Shown: positions 7,752 through 16,629 of the stretch, piece after piece
Layout: every line of letters starts with the position of its first letter
Position numbering within the stretch: the stretch's first letter is position 1
Origin: Saccharopolyspora dendranthemae
Lineage (GTDB): Bacteria > Actinomycetota > Actinomycetes > Mycobacteriales > Pseudonocardiaceae
Assembly: GCF_007829955.1 (NCBI RefSeq)
Contig: NZ_VIWX01000002.1
Span: 868,001-932,000 of the forward strand
Reading direction: 5' to 3'
Length of the DNA stretch: 64,000 nucleotides
Program-made: the position numbers and the translations under genes
Notes under the pieces: model-generated
What the model was told of the DNA's origin: nothing
Database searches by the model: none
The model's input: the letters and a program-made list of their open reading frames with translations, nothing else

Positions 7752-8750
7752 TCAGCGCAGGACGATGCGCGTGCCGTCCTCGCGGCCAGGCAGCACCCTG
7801 CCGATGACCGGGAATCCGGGGACCTCGCCGACCACCAGCAGACCACCGGAGGTCTGCGCGTCGGCGAGGAGCAGCACGTCGTCCTCGCCGGTGCCGCCCG
7901 CGTCGAGGTGCGGCCGCACCCAGTCGAGGTTGCGCCGGGTGCCTCCGCTGACGAAACCGTCGCGGACCGACTCCCGCGCGCCCTCCAGGAGCGGCACGGC
8001 CGCGACGTCGACCTCGGCCGTCGTGCCGGAAGCCCGCATGGTCTTGAAGAGGTGCCCGAGGAGCCCGAAACCGGTCACGTCGGTGGCGCACGCGGTGCCG
8101 GCCTGCAGCGCGGCCCGGGAGGCGTCGCGGTTGAGCTCGGTCATCGTCGCCACGGCCTGCTCGAACCGCTGCCCGGTCTGCTTGTGCCGGGTGTTGAGCA
8201 CCCCGATGCCCAGCGGCTTGGTCAGCGTCAGCGCCAGACCCGGTCGTGCCGCGTCGTTGCGCAGCATCCGGTCGGGATCCACCAGACCCGTGACCGCGAG
8301 TCCGTACTTGGGCTCCGGATCGTCCACGCTGTGCCCGCCGCCCAGATGACACCCGGCGGCGCCGGCCACCTCCGCGCCGCCGCGCAGCACCTCACCGGCC
8401 AGTTCGAACGGCAGCACGTCGCGCGGCCAGCCCAGCAGGTTCACGCCGAGGACCGGGGTCCCGCCCATCGCGTAGACGTCCGACAGCGCGTTGGCCGCCG
8501 CGATCCGGCCCCAGTCGCGGGCGTCGTCGACCACGGGCGTGAAGAAGTCGGTGGTGACCACGATCCCGCTGCCCGCGTCGGTGCGCACGACCGCCGCGTC
8601 ATCGCCGGTGTCCAACCCGACCAGGAGTTCGGCGTTCGGCTCCGCCACCTCCGGCGCGAGCCCGGCGACCACGTTCTCCAACTCGCCCGGCGGGATCTTG
8701 CAGGCGCACCCGCCGCCGTGCGCGTACTGGGTCAACCGGTACCCGCCCAT
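7752..8750 (-). CDS. selD: Selenide, water dikinase (selenophosphate synthase)
   Basis: A 332-aa SelD that makes selenophosphate from selenide and ATP, the selenium donor for selenocysteine tRNA and possibly for selenouridine. The N-terminal HGGGCACK gives Cys15 (equivalent to the catalytic Cys of E. coli SelD), Cys17 and Lys18; LDTGDDAAVV, TTDFFTPVVDD and GGHSVDDPEPKYGL follow. Here the active site residue is Cys, not selenocysteine. I start it at the MGGYRL ATG; a longer reading would run into the tRNA. It lies 30 nt downstream of the selenocysteine tRNA on the same strand, so they may share a transcript. Confidence 0.96.
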   Translation of the reverse strand: MGGYRLTQYAHGGGCACKIPPGELENVVAGLAPEVAEPNAELLVGLDTGDDAAVVRTDAGSGIVVTTDFFTPVVDDARDWGRIAAANALSDVYAMGGTPVLGVNLLGWPRDVLPFELAGEVLRGGAEVAGAAGCHLGGGHSVDDPEPKYGLAVTGLVDPDRMLRNDAARPGLALTLTKPLGIGVLNTRHKQTGQRFEQAVATMTELNRDASRAALQAGTACATDVTGFGLLGHLFKTMRASGTTAEVDVAAVPLLEGARESVRDGFVSGGTRRNLDWVRPHLDAGGTGEDDVLLLADAQTSGGLLVVGEVPGFPVIGRVLPGREDGTRIVLR

Positions 8751-8780
8751 CAACGGTCCTCGCAGCCGGGGAAAGGAAGC

Positions 8781-8875
8781 TGGCGGAGACGGACGGGAAT
8801 CGAACCCGCCGCACCGAGTTGCTCGGCGCCATCGGCTTTGAAGGCCGTGGAGGCCACCAGACCCCAAACGTCTCC
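8781..8875 (-). tRNA. selC: tRNA-Sec (anticodon TCA)
   Basis: Read on the minus strand this is a 95-nt tRNA with an encoded CCA. The acceptor stem GGAGACG pairs with CGTCTCC, discriminator G. The D-stem has 6 bp with a minimal loop (GGGGTC/GGCCTC), a hallmark of selenocysteine tRNA. The anticodon loop CTTCAAA holds TCA at 8839-8841 and reads UGA. The variable arm is long, with an 8-bp stem (GCGCCGAG/CTCGGTGC, one wobble), and the T loop is TTCGATT. It stands directly before selD. selA and selB are not in the window. Confidence 0.97.
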
Positions 8876-8912
8876 GGCGCCCACTCTAGGAGAGATCGTC
8901 AACCGGCACAGA

Positions 8913-9896
8913 TCAGCCGGTCACCGACTCCGGGAGCCCGAACTTGGCGAAGTCGACGTCGAAGAACGACACGACGTGTTCGATCCGGTGCTCGCCCAGT
9001 TCGAGGACGTGCAGCTGAAAGGGGCGAAAGAGGTCGTCATCACCGCGCAGGTAGACGCCGAAGGCGAGCTGCCCGTTGGCGCGGGTGGGACGCAGCCGCA
9101 GCCCGTCCGGGCCCGCCGGGCACTGCCGGGCGTTGAGCTGCCCGATCCGCTCGCCACCGCGCACCCACAGCCGGAAAGGCGGCATCTCCCAGACGGCCTC
9201 GGCGGTGAACAGCTCGACGATCGCCGGCACGTCCTTGGCCTGGAACGCGGCGACGTAGCGCTCCAGCAGTTGCTCCTGCTCGGCCGACAACGGCTGGGGG
9301 CGGTCGTCCTGCGAGGGGGCCACGTCGGCGAGCTGCGCGCGGGCGCGCTGCAGAACGCTGTTGACCGCGGCGGTGGAGATCGCCAGCGCGTCGGCGACCT
9401 CGGAGGCCCGCCACCTCAGCACGTCGCGCAGGATCAGCACGGCCCGTTGCCGCGCGGGCAGGTGCTGGAGCGCGGCGATGAACGCCAGCCGGGTGCTTTC
9501 CCGGAGACCGACGATCGCGGCGGGGTCGGTGGCGGTGTCAGCGATCATCCCGTCGGGGATCGGCTGCAGCCACGGGACCTCACCGGACTCGACGACCTTC
9601 TCGTGCGGCACGTCGTCGGCCGGGGCGCCCAGGCCGCTGGGCAGCGGACGTCGCTTCCGGCTCTCCAACGCCGTCAGGCAGGTCGTCGTGGCGATCTTGT
9701 ACAGCCAGGTGCGCAGGGAACTCCGGCCTTCGAAGCGGTCGTAGGACCGCCAGGCCTTGATGTAGGTCTCCTGCACCAGATCCTCTGCGTCCTGCAGCGA
9801 TCCGAGCATCCGGTAGCAGTGCGCGAGGAGCTCCCGGCGGTAGGAGTCGGCTTGCGCGACGAAGTCGTCGGTGGGTGCGGTCGAGGTGACTGGCAT
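8913..9896 (-). CDS. ECF RNA polymerase sigma factor with C-terminal SnoaL-like domain (SigG-type)
   Basis: A 327-aa extracytoplasmic-function sigma factor. Region 2 (about 10-80) has CYRMLGSLQDAEDLVQETYIKAW, and region 4 (about 130-190) has LPARQRAVLILRDVLRWRASEVADAL. Residues about 205-320 form a SnoaL/NTF2-like domain (EQEQLLERYVAAFQAKDVPAIVELFT). This matches the long sigma-70 family (TIGR02960/SigG-like), in which the extra domain replaces an anti-sigma partner as control element. No anti-sigma gene lies next to it. Its start overlaps nothing and its targets cannot be read here. Confidence 0.9.
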   Translation of the reverse strand: MPVTSTAPTDDFVAQADSYRRELLAHCYRMLGSLQDAEDLVQETYIKAWRSYDRFEGRSSLRTWLYKIATTTCLTALESRKRRPLPSGLGAPADDVPHEKVVESGEVPWLQPIPDGMIADTATDPAAIVGLRESTRLAFIAALQHLPARQRAVLILRDVLRWRASEVADALAISTAAVNSVLQRARAQLADVAPSQDDRPQPLSAEQEQLLERYVAAFQAKDVPAIVELFTAEAVWEMPPFRLWVRGGERIGQLNARQCPAGPDGLRLRPTRANGQLAFGVYLRGDDDLFRPFQLHVLELGEHRIEHVVSFFDVDFAKFGLPESVTG

Positions 9897-9968
9897 GGCG
9901 CTGGTCCTTCGGCGTGAGGTGGCCCTACCCGATGTCGACGACCGTAGCGCGGCGGTCCGACAAAAGGG

Positions 9969-10898
9969 TCAGCAACGACCCTCGCGCCAATAGCCCATGA
10001 ACGCCACTGAGTGCTTGGGGATGCCGTGCTCGTTGACCAGCAATCGGCGCAGCCCCTTGATCACCGCCGCTTCGCCGGCCAGGAAGCCGTAGATCGAGCC
10101 CGACGAGCCCTCCGGCACCTCCCAGAGCGTCCGGGCGTCCACGTCGACGTCCTCCAGGTCGGCCGAGCTCGCGGCCTCGTCGCGCACCGGGCGCAGCTCG
10201 CGCAGCGCCTCGGCCACTCCCTCGCCGAGCAGCTTGCCGTGCGGCGCTCCGGCGCGGGAGTACCAGCGGACGTCGACTTCCGCGGGGCATCGCCACTGCT
10301 GCTCGTCGTCGCTGGAGGGAACTTCCACGCACACCACACCGCGCGCGTCGGAGGGCAGCGATTCCACGATCGCGGCGAGCGCGGGCACGGCGGTCTCGTC
10401 CCCGGCCAGCACGAGCCGGTCGGCGGAGGCCGGGGGAGACCACTCGCAGCCCCACATCCGGCCCGAGCCCGGGCGGTTCGGTGCGAACAGGCCGATGGCC
10501 TGCCCTGGGCTCGCGCCTGCGGCGAAGGTGGAGGCCGGACCGGCGTGGCCGTCGTCGAGCCCGTGCAGCACGAAGTCGACGTCGACCTCGCAGGCGTCCG
10601 GCCGGTAGTCGCGCACGGTGTAGGTCCGCAGGTCCGGGCGCACTTCCTCGGGGAGCTCCAGCCAGCGCGGGTACCAGTCGTCGCCCTCGGGGAAGTCGTC
10701 GAGCGAGCGGCCCTGCTTGGGCAGCACGATCTTGATGCGCTGGTCGTGGCCCCCGAACCCGAAGTCGGACAGGCACGCGCCGCTGAAGGTGATCCGGACG
10801 AAGCTCGGCCCCAGCCGGCGCACGCGGGCGACCTCCACGGGGAAGAGCCGGTACCCCGGTCGCACGTCAACATCTCGCCTGGCTCGCGTCACTGTCAT
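9969..10898 (-). CDS. Siderophore-interacting protein (FAD-dependent ferric reductase)
   Basis: A 309-aa SIP/ViuB-family protein that reduces imported ferric siderophore to release iron in the cytoplasm. It has the FAD-binding barrel (about 15-135, with RTYTVRDYRPD) and the NAD(P)H/SIP domain (about 140-305), including LVLAGDETAVPALAAI and the C-terminal GYWREGRC motif. The ATG is preceded by GAGGAGG. It is divergent from the siderophore-binding lipoprotein at 10959, and the iron box at 10921 lies between them, so both are expected to be induced when iron is low. Confidence 0.94.
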   Translation of the reverse strand: MTVTRARRDVDVRPGYRLFPVEVARVRRLGPSFVRITFSGACLSDFGFGGHDQRIKIVLPKQGRSLDDFPEGDDWYPRWLELPEEVRPDLRTYTVRDYRPDACEVDVDFVLHGLDDGHAGPASTFAAGASPGQAIGLFAPNRPGSGRMWGCEWSPPASADRLVLAGDETAVPALAAIVESLPSDARGVVCVEVPSSDDEQQWRCPAEVDVRWYSRAGAPHGKLLGEGVAEALRELRPVRDEAASSADLEDVDVDARTLWEVPEGSSGSIYGFLAGEAAVIKGLRRLLVNEHGIPKHSVAFMGYWREGRC

Positions 10899-10920
10899 CC
10901 GAAACCTCCTCTTCGCTCTG

Positions 10921-10939
10921 CTAGGTTAGCCTAGCCTTA
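10921..10939. promoter_or_regulatory. Iron box (DtxR/IdeR/DmdR1-type operator)
   Basis: CTAGGTTAGCCTAGCCTTA matches the IdeR/DmdR1 consensus TTAGGTTAGGCTAACCTAA at 15 of 19 positions. It lies between the divergent siderophore reductase and siderophore-binding lipoprotein genes, where Fe2+-bound repressor would shut off both. Confidence 0.85.
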
Positions 10940-10958
10940 GAACAACAGGAGGTCGACC

Positions 10959-11966
10959 TTGCGTCACTCGATCCGGGCCGCTGTCTTAGCCGCGGTCTCG
11001 CTCGCGGCCGTCGGAACGCTGTCCGCGTGCGGATCATCGCAGCCCGAACAGGCCGGCAACGGCTGGTCCTACACCGATGATCGCGGCGTCGTGGTGAACC
11101 GCCCGGAGCGCCCGCAGCAGATCGTCGCACAGGTTTCCGCCGCGGCCGCGCTGCAGGACTTCGGTGTCGCGATCGCCGGGACGTTCGGACCTCTCGTGCG
11201 CGACGACGGCTCCGTGGAACCGGAAGCGGGCACCCTCGATCCCCGGCAGGTCACCGACGTCACCGGTGCCGGTTATGGCGAGGTCAACCTGGAGCGGCTG
11301 GCCTCCCTGCATCCGGACGTGCTGGTCAGCGGCAAGTACGCCGAATACCCGGGTCTGTGGCACCTGGTCGAGGACCAGGAGCAGAAGGTCAAGCAGATCG
11401 TCCCGACGCTGGGCGTCGCGCAGTCCGGGATCGCGCTGCCCGCCGCCATCCGGAAGTACCAGGAACTGGCCAGGGCCCTGGGTGCGGACGTGGAGTCCCC
11501 GAAGGTCAAGTCCGACGAGCGGGCGTTCGAGGCCGCAGCCGGACGCCTGCGCGAGATCGGTGCGCGGATGAAGTCGCAGGGCAAGACGATCCTGCCGATC
11601 GGCGGCACGAAGGAGGAGTTCTTCGTCGTCGTGCCCGCCCGCAACCCCGACCTCGACTACTACGTCAAGGAACTCGGCCTGCCGATCACCGCGCCCCGCG
11701 ATCCCGACCAAGCGAGCGGCAGCTACTACGAGCGGCTCTCCTGGGAGAAGGCCAACGCCTATCCCGGCGACATCATGCTCTGGGATGCGCGGTCGGCGTC
11801 GATGACGCCCGAGCAGATGAAGCAGAACCCGGTCTTCGCGGCCACCCCGGCCGCCCGCGCGAACCGGTTCGTCGAGTGGGACGCGGTCGCCCCGATGAGC
11901 CACGCCAGCTACGCCAAGATCATGAACAAGCTGGCCGACCAGATCGAATCCCACCTCAAGCCCTGA
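10959..11966 (+). CDS. Iron-siderophore ABC transporter substrate-binding lipoprotein
   Basis: A 335-aa FecB/FepB-class binding protein. The signal peptide ends in a lipobox (TLSAC) at about residue 24, so it is anchored on the outside of the membrane. The periplasmic-binding fold has VVNRPERPQQIVAQ, LASLHPDVLVSGKYAEYPG and a PMSHASYAKIMNKLAD end. The start is a TTG at 10959, five nucleotides after AGGAGGT; no better codon is near. No permease or ATPase gene is next to it, so it must work with a transporter encoded elsewhere. It ends just before a 68-bp palindromic element. Confidence 0.92.
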   Translation: MRHSIRAAVLAAVSLAAVGTLSACGSSQPEQAGNGWSYTDDRGVVVNRPERPQQIVAQVSAAAALQDFGVAIAGTFGPLVRDDGSVEPEAGTLDPRQVTDVTGAGYGEVNLERLASLHPDVLVSGKYAEYPGLWHLVEDQEQKVKQIVPTLGVAQSGIALPAAIRKYQELARALGADVESPKVKSDERAFEAAAGRLREIGARMKSQGKTILPIGGTKEEFFVVVPARNPDLDYYVKELGLPITAPRDPDQASGSYYERLSWEKANAYPGDIMLWDARSASMTPEQMKQNPVFAATPAARANRFVEWDAVAPMSHASYAKIMNKLADQIESHLKP

Positions 11967-11981
11967 AGAACGTCACCAAGT

Positions 11982-12049
11982 CCCAGTTTTAGTCATAACT
12001 GAGCCGACATTTCGGGCACGAAGGGTCCTCGGTTTGGACTAAAACTGGG
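11982..12049. repeat. 68-bp palindromic element, copy 1
   Basis: It begins CCCAGTTTTAGTC and ends GACTAAAACTGGG, 13-bp perfect terminal inverted repeats. Its reverse complement equals copy 2 (42847-42914) at all positions except a 12-nt core (56 of 68 identical), including an asymmetric CCGAAATGTCGG block. It lies between the convergent genes ending at 11966 and 12097. It could be a bidirectional terminator-like REP element or a miniature transposable element; no transposase is near. Confidence 0.85.
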
Positions 12050-12096
12050 AGATGCCCTGGTGGGGACGTCGGGAGGGTCGGGGTGGTTGCGGGAGG

Positions 12097-13083
12097 TCAG
12101 CTGTTGAGGTCGCGGACTTCTGCTAGGAGTTCGAGGGAGCGCAGCCAGGCTGCGCGGTCCACCGCGGAGGAGACGACCATCAGCTCGTCCGCCTGGGCCT
12201 GCTTGGTGAACTTCTCCAGGTAGTCGTCCACCTCGGCCGGGGTGCCCACCGCCGAGTAGCGAGCCATCGACTCGACCTGGCGTCCCGCGGGGGAGGCCAG
12301 CAGAGCGTCGATCTCCTCGGTGCTGAGCTGGCGGCCCTGCGCGAGCATCCGGCTCGCCCGGTACCGCTTGGCCTCGAGGAACTGGTGCTCGGCGTCCTCG
12401 GTCGTGTCGGCGGCGATCACGTTGACCCCGGCGATCACGTGCGGCTCGGACAGCTGCGCCGAGGGCTGGAACTCGCGCCGGTAGTGCGCCGTGGCCGCCT
12501 CCAGGGCGTCCGGGGCGAAGTGCGACGCGAACGCGTAGGGCAGGCCCAGCAGGGCGGCGAGCTGCGCGCCGAACATCGACGAACCCAGCACGTACAGCGG
12601 CACGCGGGTGCCGTACCCCGGCGTGGCGTTGACCCCGGAGACGCGGGTCTCGCCGGCCAGGTAGCCCTGCAGCTCCAGCACGTCCTGCGGGAAGGAGTCG
12701 GCGGCGGTGGGGTCGCGGCGCAACGCCCGCATCGTGCGCTGGTCGCTGCCCGGCGCACGCCCCAGTCCGAGATCGATGCGTCCCGGGAACAGGGTCTCCA
12801 GCGTCCCGAACTGCTCGGCGATGGTCAGCGGGGCGTGGTTGGGCAACATGATGCCGCCCGCGCCGAGCCGGATTCGGCTGGTCTGGGCCGCGACGTGACC
12901 GATCAGCACGCTGGTCGCCGACGACGCGATGGTGGGCATGTTGTGGTGCTCGGCGTACCAGATCCGGTGGTAGCCCCACCGCTCGGCGCGCTGGGCCATG
13001 TCGACGCTGGCGGCGAAGCTGTCCGCAGCAGTCTCCCCCTCACCGATGTGAGCCAGGTCGAGAACGGAGAGATCCACGGTCAC
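12097..13083 (-). CDS. LLM class flavin-dependent oxidoreductase (MsnO8-like)
   Basis: A 328-aa single-domain LLM enzyme with [21 protein letters not shown] at the start, [48 protein letters not shown] and the ending of the MsnO8-like subgroup. It probably uses reduced flavin; the substrate is unknown. I take GTG 13083 as start because AAAGGG lies upstream; an ATG at 13113 would add ten uncharacteristic residues. It is a paralogue of the enzyme at 3824 but has no leader peptide before it. Confidence 0.88.
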   Translation of the reverse strand: MTVDLSVLDLAHIGEGETAADSFAASVDMAQRAERWGYHRIWYAEHHNMPTIASSATSVLIGHVAAQTSRIRLGAGGIMLPNHAPLTIAEQFGTLETLFPGRIDLGLGRAPGSDQRTMRALRRDPTAADSFPQDVLELQGYLAGETRVSGVNATPGYGTRVPLYVLGSSMFGAQLAALLGLPYAFASHFAPDALEAATAHYRREFQPSAQLSEPHVIAGVNVIAADTTEDAEHQFLEAKRYRASRMLAQGRQLSTEEIDALLASPAGRQVESMARYSAVGTPAEVDDYLEKFTKQAQADELMVVSSAVDRAAWLRSLELLAEVRDLNS

Positions 13084-13115
13084 GGCAGCATCAGCCCTTT
13101 CACGCACGCACAACG

Positions 13116-13137
13116 GGCCGGGACCACGCGCCCGGCC
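13116..13137 (-). terminator. GC hairpin after the LacI gene
   Basis: GGCCGGG and CCCGGCC form a perfect 7-bp stem with an 8-nt loop, between the stop of the LacI gene at 13202 and the LLM gene start at 13083. A weak terminator is likely; there is no T run. Confidence 0.4.
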
Positions 13138-13201
13138 ACCCTGGGCAACGCCTCACCGACCGCTGATATTTCCGCCGCCCGCGTGAGCGGCGCCGCATCC
13201 G

Positions 13202-14218
13202 TCAGGCCCTGGGCCCGGTGCTCGCGCGGATGACGAGGTCGGTGGCCAGCTCGACCCGGTTGGTCTCGAAGCGGCCGGTTTCGGCGTGGCGCAGCAGGAC
13301 CCTCGCCGCTTCGGCGGCCATCGTGGCGACGGGCTGGTCGACCGTCGTCAGCGCGGGCGAGATCCATTGCGCCATCGGCACGTTGTCGAACCCGACGACG
13401 CTGATGTCCTCGGGGATGCGCAGGCCGCGCTGGTCGACGGCGCGGTAGGCGCCCAGGGCCTGCAGGTCGTTGGCGGCGAAGAGCGCCGAGGGCGGGTCGG
13501 GGAGGCTGAGCAGGTCGGCCGCGGCCTGCTGACCCCGGTCGAGGGTGAAGTCCCCGTCGGCGATCAGCTCATCGGTGACCGCGATGCCCGCGCTCATCAG
13601 CGCCGAGCGGTAGCCGTCGAGCCGCGCGACGGAGCACTGCAACTGGGGTGGTCCGCCGATGAAACCGATCCGCTCGTGCCCCAGTTCGACGAGGTGCTCG
13701 ACGGCGGAGCGGGCACCGCTCCAGTTCGTCGCGCCGACCGAGGCGACCCGCTGATCCGGTTGGCCCAGCGAATCGATGATGATCACCGGCACCCCGAGGC
13801 CGTGCAGCTGCTCGGCGTGGCGCGGACCGAGTTCGGTGACCGCCAGGATGATGCCGTCCGAGCGGCGGGCGGTGAGGTTGTCCAGCCACGCGCGTTCGGT
13901 CGTGCGGCCGTCGTGCACCGCCGAGACCACCATGCCCACCCCGGCGTCGTGGGTGACGCCCTCGACGCCGCGCACGATCTCCAGCGCCCACTCGTTGTCG
14001 AGCGTGTGGAAGACCAGGTCGATGAGACCGGCGCGACCGCTGCCGTGGTTGGCCCGGCGCGAGTAGTTGTGCCGGGTGATGAGCTTCTCGACGCGTTCGC
14101 GGGTGCGGGCGGCGACCTCCGGCCGGCCGTTGAGGACCTTCGAGACGGTCGGGACCGAGACGCCGGCCTCCCGCGCGATGTCGCTGATCGTCACGCGGTC
14201 CTTCTTGGCCTCTGCCAC
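13202..14218 (-). CDS. LacI family transcriptional regulator (beta-glycoside locus)
   Basis: A 338-aa LacI/GalR repressor. The N-terminal helix-turn-helix reads VTISDIAREAGVSVPTVSKVLNGRPEVAARTRERV, and the rest is the sugar-binding domain ending in VELATDLVIRASTGPRA. GTG 14218 follows GAGGAGG closely. It is directly downstream of the GH3 gene on the same strand. A GAAAGTTTC palindrome lies at 14251, just before it, and similar sites stand before the GH3 gene and the divergent ABC operon, so it most likely controls all three and itself, released by a sugar from a beta-glucan or xylan. Confidence 0.93.
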   Translation of the reverse strand: MAEAKKDRVTISDIAREAGVSVPTVSKVLNGRPEVAARTRERVEKLITRHNYSRRANHGSGRAGLIDLVFHTLDNEWALEIVRGVEGVTHDAGVGMVVSAVHDGRTTERAWLDNLTARRSDGIILAVTELGPRHAEQLHGLGVPVIIIDSLGQPDQRVASVGATNWSGARSAVEHLVELGHERIGFIGGPPQLQCSVARLDGYRSALMSAGIAVTDELIADGDFTLDRGQQAAADLLSLPDPPSALFAANDLQALGAYRAVDQRGLRIPEDISVVGFDNVPMAQWISPALTTVDQPVATMAAEAARVLLRHAETGRFETNRVELATDLVIRASTGPRA

Positions 14219-14250
14219 CGTGCCTCCTCGTTGGACGGCCGCCACCGTAC

Positions 14251-14263
14251 CTGAAAGTTTCGG
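14251..14263. promoter_or_regulatory. LacI-type operator, site A
   Basis: CTGAAAGTTTCGG contains the odd palindrome GAAAGTTTC and stands 33 nt before the LacI start. The same core recurs at 16744 and, slightly changed, at 16630. It is probably the autoregulatory site. Confidence 0.6.
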
Positions 14264-14277
14264 AGCCGCCGCTCTCG

Positions 14278-16590
14278 TCATTCCGCGACCGTCACCGGTG
14301 TGTCGAGCACGCGATCGGGCCCCACCTCGCGCACCTCGCCGATCAGGCGGAACTCGCCGGAAAGACGCGGTTTCGCGCTGTCCCCGCCGACGTGGACCTC
14401 GATGGTGCCGGGCTCGACGATGCGCCTCCCGCGCGCACCGGTGTAGGCGGCACGGTCGGCGTGCAGCCTGAACGACACCCTCCGGGAGGCGCCGGCGGGC
14501 ACTGAAACCCGTCCGAAACCGGTGAGCTGGCGGACCGGGCGGGTCACCTGGGCGACCGGGTCGCGGAGGTAGAGCTGCACCACCTCGTCGCCGTCGCGGT
14601 TCCCGGTGTTGGTGATCGTGCAGGAGATGTCCACCGCCGCGTCCGTGGGGACCTCCTCGGCGCTGATCGCCAGGTCCGAGTAGGCGAAGGTGGTGTAGGA
14701 CAGGCCGTGCCCGAAGGGGAACAGCGCGGTCGGGTCCAGCGAGCTGACCTCGCTGGCCGCGCCCAGGGGAGCGGTCAGGTAGGTGCCGGGGTTGCCACCC
14801 GGGGCCGCCGGGATGGACACTGGCAGCCTGCCCGAGGGGTTCACCTCGCCGGTGAGCACTCCCGCGAGCGCCGCCGCGCCGGCCTCGCCCGGGAAGAACA
14901 CCTGCACCACGGCGGCGACCCGGTCGGCGAGCTCGCCCAGTGCGTAGGGCCTGCCGCTGGAAACCACCAGCACCACGGGTGTTCCGGTGTCCGCCAGCTG
15001 CTCCACCAGCGCCTGCTGGTCGCCGGGCAGTCGCAGGTCGGCCGCGTCGCAGCCTTCCCCGGAGGTGCCGCGGCCGAACAGGCCCGCGCGGTCGCCGACC
15101 ACCGCGACGCACAGGTCGGCTGCGGCTGCTGCGGCCCGGGCCGCAGCGAAGTCGGTGCGGCCCTCGGGCAGCTCGCAGCCCTGGACGTGATCGACGTGCG
15201 CTGCGACGCAGGCGATCTCGTCGCGGAAGGTGGGCAGATCGATGCCGTGCGGCCAGTCCGGGTAGGACGCGCCGACGTGCGCCGGGAACGAGTAGCAACC
15301 CAGCAGTGCGAACGGGTCGTCGGCGAGCGGGCCCACCAGCGCCACGCTGCCCGGCTCGCGCACCGGGAGCGTGCCGTCGTTGGCGAGCAGCACGACCGAC
15401 TCCTCGGCGAGACGCCGGGCCAGGTCCCGGTTCCGGGCTGAATCGAAATCGCGGGGCTGGGAGACCTCGGGTGACCAGTCGGGGTCGAGCAGGCCCAGTT
15501 CGACCTTCTGCCGGAGCACCCTGGTCAGCGCGCGGTCCACCAGCGCTTCGTCGACGTCTCCGGAGCGCACGAGCTGCGCCAGGGGCTCGGCGTAGCAGCG
15601 CGCGTTGGGCAGCTCGACGTCGACTCCGGCGCGCAGCGCGGCCGCGCCGGCGGTTCCGGGGTCCTCGGCCACGCCGTGCAGCTGGTGCAGGAACGACACG
15701 CCGAAGTAGTCGGCGACCACGGTCCCGGTGAATCCCAGCTCTCCGCGCAGCAGATCGGTCAGCAACGCCTCGTCGGCGGCCGAGGGCATGCCGTCCACGT
15801 CGGTGTAGGAGTGCATCACCGAGCGGGCGCCGCCGAGCCGCAGCGCCATCTCGAACGGCGGGAGGACGACGTCGGCGAACTCGCGCGGTCCCATGCTCAC
15901 CGGCGCGAGGTTGCGGCCCGCGCGGGAGGCCGAGTAGCCGGCGAAGTGCTTGAGGGTGGCCACGATTCCGCTCGACTCCAGCCCGGCGACGTAGGCCGAC
16001 CCGATGGTGCCGATCAGGTAGGGATCCTCGCCGATGGTCTCCTCGACCCGGCCCCAGCGCAGGTCCCGGGCCACGTCGAGAACCGGGGCGAGTCCTTGGT
16101 GCACGCCCGCCGAGCGCATGTCGGCGCCGATGCGGGAGGCCATCTCGCCCACCAGATCCGGGTCGAACGAGGCGCCCCAGGACAGCGGGACCGGGTAGGC
16201 GGTGGCGCCCCAGGCGGTGAACCCGGCGAGGCATTCCTCGTGGGCGAGCGCGGGGATCGCGAAGCGGCCGGCGCTGGTGATCTCGCGCTGCAGCCGGGTC
16301 AGCGCGGCGGTGCCGCGGGCCGGTTCGACGGGAGCGCTGCCGAACACGCGCGTGAGCTGCCCCAGTCCGTTCTTGATCATCTCGTCCCACGCCGGGGTGT
16401 CGTCGGCGAAGTCCGCCTGGTGCGGTGCGACTCGTTCTTCCGCGCCCGAGACGTAGATCCACATCCCGACGAGCTGGTTGAGCTTCTCCTCCAGCGTCAG
16501 GCGGGTCATCAGGTCGGCGGCCCGCTCCTCCGCCGGGAGCTCGGGATCGCGGTAGGGAGGGCGGTCCTCGGTCGGGCGCGACTGCGGCAT
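14278..16590 (-). CDS. Glycoside hydrolase family 3 beta-glucosidase/beta-xylosidase
   Basis: A 770-aa GH3 enzyme without signal peptide, hence cytoplasmic. The N-terminal barrel carries RLTLEEKLNQL, GQGLAPVLDVARD-like residues near 165-175, KHF at 214-216 and the nucleophile Asp294 in VVADYFGV. The second alpha/beta domain (about 370-560) and the C-terminal fibronectin-like domain (about 620-740) are present, giving full length for the family. It cleaves terminal beta-linked glucose or xylose from imported oligosaccharides. It lies between its LacI regulator and the divergent ABC importer at 16883, forming one uptake and cleavage unit. Confidence 0.93.
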   Translation of the reverse strand: MPQSRPTEDRPPYRDPELPAEERAADLMTRLTLEEKLNQLVGMWIYVSGAEERVAPHQADFADDTPAWDEMIKNGLGQLTRVFGSAPVEPARGTAALTRLQREITSAGRFAIPALAHEECLAGFTAWGATAYPVPLSWGASFDPDLVGEMASRIGADMRSAGVHQGLAPVLDVARDLRWGRVEETIGEDPYLIGTIGSAYVAGLESSGIVATLKHFAGYSASRAGRNLAPVSMGPREFADVVLPPFEMALRLGGARSVMHSYTDVDGMPSAADEALLTDLLRGELGFTGTVVADYFGVSFLHQLHGVAEDPGTAGAAALRAGVDVELPNARCYAEPLAQLVRSGDVDEALVDRALTRVLRQKVELGLLDPDWSPEVSQPRDFDSARNRDLARRLAEESVVLLANDGTLPVREPGSVALVGPLADDPFALLGCYSFPAHVGASYPDWPHGIDLPTFRDEIACVAAHVDHVQGCELPEGRTDFAAARAAAAAADLCVAVVGDRAGLFGRGTSGEGCDAADLRLPGDQQALVEQLADTGTPVVLVVSSGRPYALGELADRVAAVVQVFFPGEAGAAALAGVLTGEVNPSGRLPVSIPAAPGGNPGTYLTAPLGAASEVSSLDPTALFPFGHGLSYTTFAYSDLAISAEEVPTDAAVDISCTITNTGNRDGDEVVQLYLRDPVAQVTRPVRQLTGFGRVSVPAGASRRVSFRLHADRAAYTGARGRRIVEPGTIEVHVGGDSAKPRLSGEFRLIGEVREVGPDRVLDTPVTVAE

Positions 16591-16629
16591 GTGCGGCGAC
16601 TCCCGTCGTGGTCAGGCGGACGACACCGT

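Noticed and set aside
8753..8867. N-terminal extension of selD upstream of 8750
   Set aside because: The extra codons run through the tRNA-Sec gene; the conserved SelD sequence starts at MGGYRL.
13084..13201. A second sulfur leader peptide before the LLM gene at 12097
   Set aside because: The only short frame there is Arg-rich and lacks the DHxDLLR core; no suitable promoter is placed at its start.
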